A stretch of 64,000 bases of DNA, taken from positions 62,001 to 126,000 of the forward strand of contig BDIU01000123.1 in the NCBI GenBank assembly GCA_002118135.1, written 5' to 3'. The notes under the pieces were generated by a model. That model was given only the letters and a program-made list of their open reading frames with translations. It made no database searches and had not been told where the DNA came from. The stretch is from Trebouxia sp. TZW2008 (taxonomy: Eukaryota > Chlorophyta > Trebouxiophyceae > Trebouxiales > Trebouxiaceae). Positions 45,401 to 56,395 of this stretch are shown piece after piece; the first letter of the stretch is position 1; each line of letters opens with the position of its first letter. Made by a program: the position numbers and the translations under genes.

Positions 45401-48400
45401 AGTCCAACTGTCGGCATTGCTTCATGACTGTTGCTGTCATTGCTTCCTAAGCCAAGTGAGCTACCTGTTCCGTTTAGGACCATCAGAATGTCAGCATGAG
45501 ATCCTGAATGACTTTGTCATTGACTTCATGCCAAGTCAAGAATCCTTTCTTCTAGCTGACAGTTCCAAAGATTAGCGTGCACTTATATGCACATGCTAGT
45601 CATTGGCTTTGGCAAGCAAGTCACCTTGCTTGCAATTTCCAGGTGGATTCAAGAGCACCTTGACCCTGAAGGTGTGATGAAGTTTCATTTTTTCAACACC
45701 TTCTTCTTCAAGAAGCTCACAGAGAAGTCCAATCCAAACCAGAAGAAGAATCTGGCAAACACAGGTACTTTTGATGCCCATTCCACCCGTCAATGATACT
45801 GCATACTGCTTTATGCCAACTGCAGCAATTGCTGGATTGCAGCTAGTCTCCTTTCTGCATCATACAGAATCATAGTGCAGAGATGGGAAACTGCACGTGT
45901 AGGTCGTGAAGGTACACCTGATGAAGAGCCTGCACCAAACCTGACTGCTGCTCAGAGAAATCATGCGAGGGTCAAGGCGTGGACAAAGGTCAGCATCTGG
46001 CCCTGTTTGTGATGCTTTGGCAGTACTAATGTTTTGTGCACTTGATGTTCAAGCCAATAGACAGCAGCAGCCAGCTGTGCTCTTATGTGTTGGCATGTCA
46101 TGCTTGCCATGTGTTTGAAGCTGCGTAACCGCCGTCTAGCACAAAGACATCAAAAGCAGCTGTGCCAGCATATGTTGGTGTATCATGCCGGCAAACAACG
46201 ATTGTTGTGCAACCTCACAAGCCATGTCATGTAGGGCGTGGACATCTTCAGCAAGGACTTTCTTTTGATCCCCATCCATGACGCACTTCACTGGAGCCTT
46301 GTGATTGTGTGCCATCCTGGACTTGACTTTGACTCTGTGGAGCGGCAGCCGTACATCCTGCACCTTGACTCCATGGAAGGTAAGTAGGATCTCACAGTGC
46401 GCAACAAGCCAGTCTGTGCACTTTTCTGCTTCAGTGTCAGACAGCATCCCTGCTTGAGCAACTCTGTAAAATTGACATCCACATTGACAATCAGTTCTGT
46501 CTGCTTCTGCTGTGCTCATGGGGCTCCTGCTTGCATCAGGCAAGCCTTGCTTTGCAGCAAAGAAGGCCATGAGCACCAGATTTCAGGCAGTCTGTCTGAA
46601 TTGTCAGGCGTATACATCAGTGAGACCTGTCAGCTTCTGAATGCCACATGCAACAGAGCAAATGCTGTTGCATCCATAAACTCCATGCTGACTACAAACA
46701 CATTCTGTGATTGTTTGCACCTGCAGGGAGCTGTCACAATCTCAGCACCATCAGTAAGGCAGTCCGCTTGTACCTTGACATAGAATGGCAGCGCAAGATC
46801 AATGAGCAGGATGTCACTTCTGTCCCTTTCAGCTGGGCAAAGGAGCACCCGGAAGGACCTGAACACAAGTTCACCCATCAAAACACTCCAGGCAAACAGG
46901 CACAGGTCCCCCGTCAGGACAACTACCATGACTGTGGGTTGTTTGTGCTTGCCTACCTAGACTTCTGGACGCATGCGCCGCCAGACCAGATTGATTTCAT
47001 TGACAAGGAGCTGGCCTGGAAAGGTGTGTAATTCCTCCTGTGCTATTCTGCTTCCGTGCTGGCATCTTGCTGCAAGCAGTGGATCTGCACACTCAACAAT
47101 GAAGTGTATGATGGGCACTCATATTGCACTCGACACATACAAAGAGTTGCACCGTGCTTGCGACTGCTCGCCTCCTTGCCTGAACATTGCAGACATCAAG
47201 TTACTTTCCACATCTATATGACTGAATTCTGACAAGGAGCTGGCTTGGACAGGTTTGTGGATCCTTCTAGTCCATCACACATGCTCGAAGCTCTGCAACG
47301 AAGCTTGGTAGCATGCTTGCGTGCCTGCATGCTTACACCCTGTGGCAAGCCCTGTTACTGCGCTCAACATGTGCAAGGAGGTGCAGCATGCATGCACTTG
47401 CAAGCCTCCCTGATTGGTGATTGACACATGAACTTCATTTTGGCGTCATGTCTTGACCTGCAAGCTGGTGGAGACGGCCAAAGCAAGCAATCATTCAGTT
47501 TTGCTCCCTTTGACTGCAATCAGCTTCGCAAGTCGTCTGTAAACCGTGTGACAACCTGCATCACCTGCTGTGCAGATAAACCCCCATATCCAGCTTTCTT
47601 GAGCAAGCATTGGTTTCAAGACAGGAACGCTTCCAACCTGCGGCAGCATGTCCGTGATCTGATCTTGCGGCTTTTCATTGAGCAGAAGCGTCTGCCTGAA
47701 GACCACCCGACTGTGCTTGCTGCTGTAGAAGATAGGGCGCACTATGCAGAGACAACTACAGAAAAGTAAGCGTACCATGCCAACCTCATGTTTGCTGGCT
47801 GCAACAGCTGACTCTGCTGAAAATGTGTAGCTGTAAGCAGTGCTGCATTACACAGCTGCACTGCGCACAATCTTGTGCTTTGCATGATCTGAGGCATGTC
47901 CATGGAGCTGTAATGCATGAGCGTCATGAAGCAAAGGTGCTCAAATTGTTGACATGCTTGAGTTCATTGCAGGTACGTGAGCCCTGCAGAGTACTTGACA
48001 GAAGCCACGGCAGCAGACATCAAGCGTCAACAGGTGATTTACATTCAAAGCATGTTAGTGTCAGGTCCTTGCTGCTGCTGCATTTGAGGTCTTGAGTTGC
48101 AAGCGGGCCCAAGCATCTTGCACCTTCTGGTTGTACCGGCACAGTCAGCAATTTACGACACAGTGTCTGTGTAGCAAATGGCATTCTGAGAAAGTTTTGT
48201 GTCTGCGCACAGTCAAATCTGCTTGCAAACAACACGTGTGCATGTCTTGGTCATTGCCAATGCTGCCTCAGTTTGCTTGATATCTTACAGTGAATTCTGT
48301 GTTCAGTCAACTCTCGCTGTAAGGAAACTTGATGTCAGCACAATCTCCATGTAAGGACCACGACATTGGTAATCAATCACTGCATTCTGACTGACCAAGG

Positions 48401-51400
48401 ACAAATCAATAGAAGGACAATGTGTTGGGTAACCAAAGCAGTCGTTATAGAGAGAGTGCACTGTACAGGAGAAGCTCAAGAGGGAGGAGAAGAAGAAGCA
48501 GGATGCAGAGCAAAAAGCTGCTGAAGCTGCAGAAGCGAGGGCCAAAGCTGCCGAAGCAGCAGAAGCAAGGGCAGCAGCAGCAAGAATAGCAGAGAAGAGG
48601 AAGAAAGAGGAACTGTCACATGTGCGTCACACATATCTTGCATCAAAGCTGTTCCCATGAGGCTGCCAAAACAGATTGCATCTGTGAACTCATGCTGCTT
48701 ATTGGCTGCACGTACGCAGCAAATCCAGCAACACTTGCTTCCTTGGCTGTGCCCAAGACCCGGGCTGAACATTTTGACAGAACAAACCATGATGATGAGC
48801 TGTTGATGAAGCCATGCTCTTTGGCGCGTGGTGTCGAACCAGTCAAAGGCAGATGCTTGCTTCATTGCATTCAAGGACATAGGCTGTCCCGTTTACTCTG
48901 TTGCCACAAGTGCAGCAAGATATGCAAATACCTCCTGGGCTGTGCTCAAGACATTGGCTGAACCGGTTGGCAGAGTGAATCATGGTGCATAAACCATCTG
49001 TGAAGCCATGGTCTTTGTGCTGCTGCACGGCTTGCAGCAACTCAGAAGCAAATGCTTACTTGGCGGTGCTAAAGACAAGAGCATGACTGTGTGAATCTTG
49101 GCACATGAGCCATTTGCAAACAGAACAAACTCAGCATGGTCAGGCAGGAGGAGCTTGCATAGGATTGTCATTTTCTTGCAGGTTGCTGCTTTTAAAGCAG
49201 CGTTCACAGGCTGCCTCCTTAGACAGAGCTTCCCTTTACGACGCCTAATGGCGTGAACTTCTCTTTTCTGCATAGGATTGACAGGCTACATCATGATGCA
49301 TGAATTGCATGATGTGACAGTTGACATGTTGTCACAGGACGAGCTGGAAGTGTACATTTCAGCATCTGATGGCAGTGAGAGAGAAATTTCTCCACCTGAG
49401 ATGCCTGAAGACTTACGTCTTAGGCTGGAGGAGGGTCCAAGCAAGAAACGTAAGGGGCCGCAGCACAGCGAAGCTAACCATGATGTGCAAGATCTGACAG
49501 GTGAATCAACCACCAAATATCAATATATCAATACAATCTGTCCAGTGCAGGCTGTATCACATATGTATCACTCTTCAGTTGACATATGAGCTCAAGTGTA
49601 GCCTGTGACACGTTCATGCAACAGCGTCAATCGTATCTACACTGAGCGTGCGACAGCGGCCTTGCATGAGATTTGTGCATGATGAACACAGAGCTTGAGG
49701 GCGATCGAGTACACTGCTGAGTTGTCTGACTCCACAGCAGGTGGGTATGTGAGTGCAAGCAGTGAACATGAATGCTGTTACAACATTGGCAAACATTGAG
49801 AAAATCATACCAGCAGTGCATGTTGGTTTTGGATATGCGCGCACTAGAGCTTTACAGCAAATTCAGCATACGTTGATGATTTGCCTGACTTTACAGCATA
49901 CAGTAATCTCTTGACATCACAACTGCTTTGGATTCAGGTAAGCAAAATGACCTTACATTGAACTGTCCATACTAGGGAGTACCACTATAATCAGAATGTA
50001 GTGCTTGGTCATCAGTCACATTGTCTTTACATCAAGAATGTCCTCATGTCAAGTGTCCTTATGACGAGAGATTACTGTATATGCAGGTGAGAGTCCAGAT
50101 GACGCTGGCAAGACAAAGATGCAGCTGCGCAGCAGAGCAGACAGCACGCATCGTGACTTGTCTCAAGCCCCTGACTCTGAGCCGCCAGCGCAGCGTCGCA
50201 GCAGCAGGCTGCGAAGGCCATCAAGGCAATTTCTGGACTCAGATGATGAGGAAGATGTGAAGCTGTCTGCACAGCGTCAGCTGAGCATGCAGATCTCAGA
50301 TGAGGTTTGATTCAGTGCTCTCATTCATAATGCTGCATGTCTCAGATAAAATTCGTTCAGTGCTCTCTATCACAATGCTGCATGTCACTCCCAAGCAGCA
50401 CACACTGATGCCGTGTTGGCGTAAAGCTTGCTGCGAGTATTGCATCACCTTTAACGCGCTGCTGTTGATTGGCTATACTTACTGCACTGAGCGCTTGCTG
50501 GACTGTACAAGTCAGGGTCACAAGATCCTCGGCATTGCATCCTATTTGATCATGCGAGGTACCACATGACACCTGTGGCAGGCTATTCCCCTGTGATAGG
50601 AGATCTCAAAGCTTGGACGTCTCTGCTTGATATCTTGGATGCCTCACATCTCATGCAAGCTATGATGCCAACTTCATTACATTTAACATTTGCTGACCTG
50701 TCACAATGATGCAGGACCATAACTGTAGTCAGGGCGGTGCCCCAGGTATTGCCGGTGATGCAACCCTGGTGGCAGATTCCCAACCTGATGAGCATCAGCC
50801 AGGTGGGTTGCATCAACCCCAGCTGCAACCCCTGCACTTCACTGATGAACAGGCCAAAGTCTTCACCCAACAGCCCAGTATTGCACAGCCCACTGGCCAT
50901 GTGGTGCATCAACTGCTGTGCAGCCTGCCCGGCATGAGCTTTGTTCGCAAGTTCTGTTCCAGCGCTGATGCTTCACAGTGGATGCAGTCCATGCTAGACG
51001 CTTGGAAGGACGAGCAAGGGTAGGTGCATGTTGTCTCAGTGCCTCCAGCCATGTATGACTGTTTGAGAGCCATGCATGCCACAGATGCACTCAGAACAGG
51101 CAAACAAGTCAGATCAGGACATGGCAGCAGTAACGCATGTCACTCATATAGTTAGTGCTTGCCAAAAGCTTACTTGCGGCGATTGGAATACGCACGTCAA
51201 CTCTTGTGTGAATTGAACCCACTTGTGTTGGTCATGCATATCTCATGCACATGTGCCATGATGGATTCTTGATGTAGCGGTGCAACAGCAGCAAATTTGG
51301 CTTGGTGCAGAGACTCAGGATCTGACTGAGGCGGATCACATGCTGGCAGAGGAGGCGTCCGCTGATGTGGTGGACAAAGCAGATCAATACAAGCAAGTCC

Positions 51401-54372
51401 ACCATGACAACGACAGCAGCCCTGAAGTGATTGAGCCAGACAGCCCTGACCAGTGGGGTATTCGCAGCACCAGAAAGCTTCAGCAGAATGGCTTCGTCCA
51501 TCAGGGCCCAGCAGCTGCGGCGGTAGGATGGCACAGTGCATTGCTAGCAGGAGATACTGCAGATGAGAATCAGCGCCCACAAGCTTTGAATTCAGAGCAG
51601 TTCCACCTCAGCAAGCATCACACTGTGCAGCAGATGCATTTTGCTCACGTCCCACATCATCATCAGACTGCTAGACGGCTCAACTCTTGCTTCCATGAAG
51701 ATGCTGTGGTACCTCAAGCTCATGCAGGCTTTCCAAGCAGCCTGCGCCCAGTGCTGCACGTTGGCAAGATTTCAAAGCATTTTGAGGGCATTCTTGGCAA
51801 GGCAGCTCGCAGCAAAGCAGCATCTGAGGATCAGAAGGCCTTGCCATTCACGGTCAGGCCTCAAAATGCAAAGCTGCCTCGCATTGCAACTGTGTGATCG
51901 TTCCTTTAAAAAGAGCTACCCAGGTTCCACATCTGATTGCTCATCTGTTTGCAATCGCTCCATCAACCCATGGAGAGGCTGTCAGTGCGATGTGCAAGTC
52001 TCAGCGCTTTGCTCTAGATGCAGTTCAGCTGCTATAGCTGATTGTTGCCATATGGCACATTTTTTGTCAGACATCTCACTGGCACAATTTGTCCTGCAGG
52101 ACCCATCCAAGCTCAAAGGCTACAGTCATGACGGCACAGACGGCAGCCTCAGTGATGACCCCTCCGCCCTTTCTCCCAATGTTGTGACCTCGCCTCACAG
52201 GGTGCAACAACCCCCCTCAACTGCAGCATCCCGTGCCTCCCCACAGCCCCAGCCCTTCCCTGACCCACTTGCTCTATTCCAACAGAACAATTTGCTGTCG
52301 TCACCTCAACCACAGCCTCTGCATGCTGAGGCGCAGCATGGCAATGATAGTCACTTGCTTGCACATAGCAGCATTCCTCCTCCTGATCTGCTGCCAGCTG
52401 CTTGCAATGGCAAAGACCCAAGCCGCCTTCACAAGCAAGGTGTATATCAGGCTGCCCACGATGCCCTGCGCAGCGTGGATCAGCCCTCTGATGTGGTTCA
52501 GATCAGCCCTGATGCCCTGTCTGTGGTCACTGACCCCAGTGGAGCATCTGCACAGCAGCCTGCACCAATTGGCTCTCCTTTTAAAGGTCCTTCCAAAGGT
52601 GTCAGGGCAGGTCGGAGGGCAGGTAGAACCCATCAGGAGCCCATATTACTGGCAGCACGCAGCGCAGCACCTGAGATGCACACTGTCAACAGTCCCAGCA
52701 GCCACCAGCAGGAGCCCAGATTGCTGGCGGCTCGTAGCGCAGCAACAGATGCACACACCATGGACAACCCCCTAAGCAGGGTGTCTATGATGACCGTGCC
52801 GGACAAGCCCATTCCTGCCTACAAGAGAGCCAAACTGGCGCCTCTGGACGGCACTCAATCCCCAGGCAAAGGGCCTATGGTCAGCGCACAGTGGCCAGCT
52901 GATGCTCAAGCATACTACAAGCAGGGGAACGCAGCACCAGGGCAAGGGTCAGCAATTACGGAGCCTTTGAGATTTGCTACTGCTGAGCCCAGCAATAGCA
53001 AAGCACATGCAAGCACTGCTCAGGCCAGCAACAGGAAAGCCCATGCAATCAGCAGCAATAGCAGACAGCCTGGCAGCAGCTTTGCCTTGGACCCAGACTT
53101 AGAGCTGCGCGGGCAGGCGGCTCATAGCCCAGAGGGGATTATGAGTCTGTTTGAAGGGGTCGTTGGGCCTTCTGGATTGGGGCAGGCATCTCGTGTGCCA
53201 GCACCCTCAATAGTAGACTATGCCAAACAGTACTACGGCATCACAGCAGACTCAGAGGTGGACGCACAGAGAGCGCTTGAGCAGGTTGCTGCTGCTCAAC
53301 AATCTGGAGAGAGTATCAAAGCGGCAGATGCCGATGCAGCTCGCTTGCTGCAACAAGACGGGTTTGCACAGCAACAGGCACCACCAAGCAGCGGAGCTGT
53401 GCAGGCTCAGCAATCTGGGGACAGTGTCAAAACCGCAAACTTGGAGGCTGCGTTGCTGCGGCAAAGTCAGCTTGCAAAGCAACAGGCAGCAGCAAGCAAG
53501 GTAGCTGTCCAAGGTCAGCAAGGCTGCCATGATGCCATAGATCTGATTGACGATTCAGAAGACCAAGCAGAAGCTGCTGTGTCTGCTAGTGTCAGTCCAC
53601 AGATGCAGCAGCTAGCGGCAGATGAGCAGTACGCCAGGGAGATGGGCAGAGACGAGCAGGAGCAACAAGATGCGCGATATGCAAGGGCAATGCAGGAAAC
53701 ACAAGAAGATATCCAAGACATGCATGTAGGTGGCTGCTGCGTCCAGGCATGATCAGCGCTGCATCACAAAGTGTTGTAGCAAAGACAGTGCGTCCAGGCA
53801 TCATGAGTCATGCATCAGTGCTGTAGTGAGGACAGTGCAGTTCTCTGATGTACACGTTATAGCCATATAAGTGTACAGTACTAGGCTGATGCAGCAAGTA
53901 CCATCTTTGTAGTGCTGCATTAGCAGTTGATGGCTCATGTGCAGAACCACTTTGTAGCAGGCAAGCAGAAAAGCCGCATTGCTGCATAGAACATTGGCTG
54001 CTCATTGTTCTACTCTATGACTGTTGTCAACACAGCTGCAGGATGGTTCAGACAGCAATGATATGGATTGGGACCCTGAGGAAAGCAAAAGTCGACTGGC
54101 ATCCTCCAATAAAATGCGCAATGGCAGCAGGTACACAGCATGCAGCCTTGACCACGCATATGCCAATGCATTCATTCAATTGATGCATTGATCCTGACAG
54201 ACATTTTGGTGACTGCATCGATGCTCATGTGACCTTACGTCAGATGTTGCGTGAGACCTGGGACACAATTGACAAAGTGTAACAGAATTGCAATTGATGC
54301 TGCAGGTTGTCCAAACAGTCTGGTTCTAAGGGCGGGCATCAGACAACATTGCCTTATGGCATTTTGCATTAA
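42416..54372 (+). CDS. Large Ulp2/SENP6-7-type SUMO protease with long SIM-rich tail
   Basis: About 25 exons and 1,900 residues. The catalytic domain (45099-48033) is of the Ulp/C48 type: LNDSVIDFYAKWIQEHL, VDIFSKDFLLIPIHDALHWS (catalytic His), YILHLDSMEG (Asp), VPRQDNYHDCGLFVLAYLDF (oxyanion Gln and catalytic Cys). The long insert between the Asp and Cys segments and the large flanks fit Ulp2/SENP6-7, which trim SUMO chains in the nucleus. N-terminal to it are a coil, a probable zinc site (VKCDHC then VCFECW) and a SUMO-interacting motif (PICIDSDEDE). After it come an Ala/Lys coil and a disordered tail with more SIM-like motifs (PEVIEPDSPD, AIDLIDDSED) and in-frame repeats. Intron 1 would be only 46 nt. 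Junctions at 43022-43330, 48600-49276 and 51019-51278 are uncertain, so the tail beyond 50304 could be a separate gene. Confidence 0.87.
45175..45541 (+). repeat. Array of decayed copies of a protease exon end
   Basis: The end of exon 45099-45220 (gagttcctgaatgactcagt, then tatgccaagtgag) recurs at about 45262-45310, 45335-45375, 45425-45455 and 45490-45541. The copies decay (FLNDSVIYLYAK, then EILNDFVIDF), and donors change from GTGAGT to GTTTGT, GTGAGG or GTCAAG. All lie in the intron before exon 45643-45764. Confidence 0.88.
47222..47262 (+). repeat. Decayed copy of the catalytic-Cys exon end
   Basis: The text gacaaggagctggcttggac matches gacaaggagctggcctggaa at the exon end 47001-47023. 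The copy carries GGTTTG in place of the GGTGTG donor and lies about 230 bp downstream. Confidence 0.75.
48286..48465. mobile_element. Tc1/mariner-like MITE, family A copy 5
   Basis: It starts TACAGTGAATTCTGTG and ends GAGAGTGCACTGTA, inserted in inverse orientation (core on the minus strand). The terminal TA is followed by CAG, so the element end and its flank form the acceptor (CTGTACAG) of the next protease exon at 48469. Confidence 0.8.
48735..49125. repeat. Three diverged tandem copies in a protease intron
   Basis: Related stretches begin near 48742 (cttggctgtgcccaagac), 48935 (ctgggctgtgctcaagaca) and 49059 (cttggcggtgctaaagac), followed by similar sequence (aagccatgctctttgg against aagccatggtctttgt). 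No coding frame is convincing. Confidence 0.7.
49156..49280. mobile_element. Hairpin element, family B, flanked by a 12-bp direct repeat
   Basis: The 12-mer TGCATAGGATTG occurs at 49156-49167 and again at 49269-49280. The 101 bp between them are related, in reverse, to the hairpin element at 57001 (AGAAAAGAGAAGT, then AGGCGTC, and CTGCC, then TTAGACAGAG). The downstream 12-mer contains the CATAG acceptor of exon 49276-49500. Confidence 0.7.
49899..50079. mobile_element. Tc1/mariner-like MITE, family A copy 6 (best ends)
   Basis: Perfect 13-bp terminal inverted repeats TACAGTAATCTCT and AGAGATTACTGTA. The outer TA is the expected TA target duplication, which leaves CAGTAATCTCT as the element end. 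The core is ATCAGAATGTAGTGCTTGG. Only 7 nt separate it from the next protease exon at 50087. Confidence 0.85.
50305..50395. repeat. Short tandem repeat after a protease exon
   Basis: The text ttcagtgctctcattcataa, then tgctgcatgtc, is repeated once at about 55 bp spacing, starting at the donor of exon 50087-50304. Confidence 0.7.
52630..53520 (+). repeat. In-frame coding repeats in the protease tail
   Basis: Two pairs of in-frame duplications: QEPILLAARSAAPEMHTVNS and QEPRLLAARSAATDAHTMDN (about 52633-52770), and units of about 40 residues starting QQSGESIKAADADAARLLQQ and QQSGDSVKTANLEAALLRQS (about 53290-53520). Confidence 0.85.
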
Positions 54373-55030
54373 CAAGCGCCGTCACTGTATACGGTTGCTG
54401 ATCATCTCCATGGCAAGTGCTTTGAGATTCGGATTCCCACTGCATCAGCATTAGGGCCCTTCTTGTAGTTTTGCTGTAGGCATCTTTGGTGTTTTTGTTT
54501 CAGCTGATAGGATAGATAGCTAGCTAGTGTAGTTCCCGGTCAATGAGTGTTCAGCACCGATGTGCATGCAACTGCTCACTGCATGCAAAAACAGATGCAG
54601 TGCTGTCCACCAATATGTTTTCAGCCTACTCACATACAGACAACAAGGTGTGTCCTTCATCACCTTACAAAGGGAAATCAGTGGTGTAAGGCCCTTCACA
54701 GCAGCATCATTGTTCCTTGTGGCTGTTTAACGGCAGCTGCTCATGTGTAGTCCACAGCAACAGCCAGGTCTTGAGCTTCACGCGTCACCTACTTTGCTGC
54801 ATGTTGGCAGATGCAAAGGTCTGGCCTGGGCTTGCATGTGAGCTGTGGTCGAAGTCCTGGTTGCCTACTGCTCCAACAAGTCATCATTGCTGCAATCAGG
54901 TTGCATGAGTGCTTTGTCCTCAAAACGCAACAAATTCAGTATCCAGCATCAGGTCAACGCTGCACAACTGGGTCCTACAACAGCACGAAAGCAGTAGCGT
55001 TCGGGCTGCTGGCCTTCAGCTGACATCATC
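54373..55030. promoter_or_regulatory. Intergenic region between the protease and DUF1499 genes
   Basis: 658 bp holding the protease 3-prime UTR and the promoter of the next gene. A plastid-targeting exon for the DUF1499 protein could hide here, but I could not define one. Confidence 0.4.
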
Positions 55031-55630
55031 ATGGTGACAATGATCAACGAAGTGTCAACCGATGTGCAAAATCCGCCAAAGTACGTCAAAGCAAACATTG
55101 GAAATCTGCCGGATTCAGCAAAAAAGGCGATTTTGGAGTCGTATCCTGACCTCAAACCTTTGCGAATCCCTGCCAAGGACCCTGCTGTAGTCTTCACCGC
55201 TATGCTGGTGAGTGCCTCAGCGCTCAAGGGTATCAGACGAGTGCTTTCCTGACGTCCTCAAGCGAACATCTGTTGCAGGCAGCTGCAAAAGAGATGCCCA
55301 GGTGGCAATTGACACATCAGGACGAAGCACAGGGTACTTATCCCACAGCAAGACTTGAAACTTGCAGCCCACAGGTGGATGCTATTTGAAATGCTGCAAT
55401 ATCGGATCTCAGATCTGTATGCAGGCGTTCTGGAAGGGGTTGCTACAACAGCAGTACTTCGCTTCAAGGATGACTTTGTGTTTGTGCTTCGGAGGGACTC
55501 TGCCGGCAATACAACTGTTCAAGGCCGCTCCAGATCACGTATTGGAAGCAGTGATCTGGGCGCGAATACTAAGCGCATCAAGCAGTACTTTCAGAAAGTT
55601 GCAGCTCATCTGCAAAGCAATACAGCATGA
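55031..55630 (+). CDS. DUF1499 family protein
   Basis: Three exons (55031-55207, 55279-55333, 55368-55630) give 164 residues. The family pattern is visible: NEVSTDVQNPPKY near the start, VLEGVATTAVLRFKDDFVFV in the middle, and the diagnostic GRSRSRIGSSDLGANTKRI near the end. DUF1499 proteins occur in bacteria, algae and plants, and in plants they are usually plastid or thylakoid proteins of unknown function. No transit peptide is seen ahead of MVTMINEVST, so an upstream exon may be missing or the protein may be cytosolic. The acceptor at 55367 was chosen over the CAG at 55373 because only it keeps phase 1 and the family frame. Confidence 0.86.
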
Positions 55631-56395
55631 TGAGCTGCAATCTGCAGCAGCACATTCGAAAATCTTGGCCATGGCAAATGAGCTTCAGGCATAGTGCAGT
55701 GCATGCCGTGAAGCAAGCATTGTTGTTTTAATTTCAGGATCTGCTTGCACGCCATCCTTGTTGCAGCCGAAGTTGAATGAGTTGCTACTGTTCCTAAGAC
55801 AGCTTGTCTTGACAGCGCAGGTTGCTTTCGAGTGTCTTGACTGTTGTCTTACCATTCTGAGCTGAACTGGATACTGCAGATACACAGCATGTGTGCTTCA
55901 TGTCATGATGCTGCTGTTTTGTTTTCTGTGTACTTTCAATTGTGTTTTGAGCAAACGTTGTTTCAGTTGCAAAAGGACTGGTTTGTTGCTGTGCACAGCA
56001 TATCATAGTGTCTTAGCATGAAGGACACTTTCTGCTGATCATGACTTGAGGCAGCACATTAATGGGGCTACCTGTATTGACGCAGAAACATACATGCATT
56101 AGGCACCACGTGGCGTGCTGTTCAACATCGCAAGTGTTGCAATGTCGAGCATGCTATCCGTCAGCAATTTGTCAGCAAGCCATCACAGCGAAAGGACTGC
56201 AGCCTGGAGTCAGGACAACAGCCATGCACCGTTTGTGCAGTGGGTGGAGCCCATTGTAGTGACTCTCCAGCCTCAGCAAGATACTGATAGCATGCAGAAC
56301 CATGTCCACGCACCAATGTTTTGAACTGCTGACGAATAGAATGATCATTACAGGCTGAACAACGTCTTGTTACACATCCTGCAGAGTGACCTAGC
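55631..56395. other. Convergent 3-prime intergenic region, DUF1499 and RPS9
   Basis: 765 bp with no supported coding frame. It holds the 3-prime ends of both genes. Confidence 0.5.

Larger units (their letters stand above)
42416..54372 (+). other. Exon map of the SUMO-protease gene
   Basis: Exons supported by frame, splice site and phase: 42416-42584, 42631-43022, (one or two exons in 43092-43331), 43409-43469, 43562-43600, 43732-43795, 43899-43959, 44082-44171, 44251-44472, 44683-44853, 45099-45220, 45643-45764, 45876-45988, 46235-46379, 46727-47023, 47576-47765, 47973-48033, 48469-about 48617, 49276-49500, 50087-50304, 50715-51019, about 51278-51891, 52100-53725, 54042-54130, 54306-54372. 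The catalytic His is in 46235-46379 and the catalytic Cys in 46727-47023. The last exon adds GSRLSKQSGSKGGHQ and ends at TAA. Confidence 0.8.

Noticed and set aside
52233..52775. 180-codon plus-strand frame overlapping the protease tail
   Set aside because: It is a shadow of the 542-codon exon 52100-53725, whose frame shows biased composition, repeats and proper splice sites.
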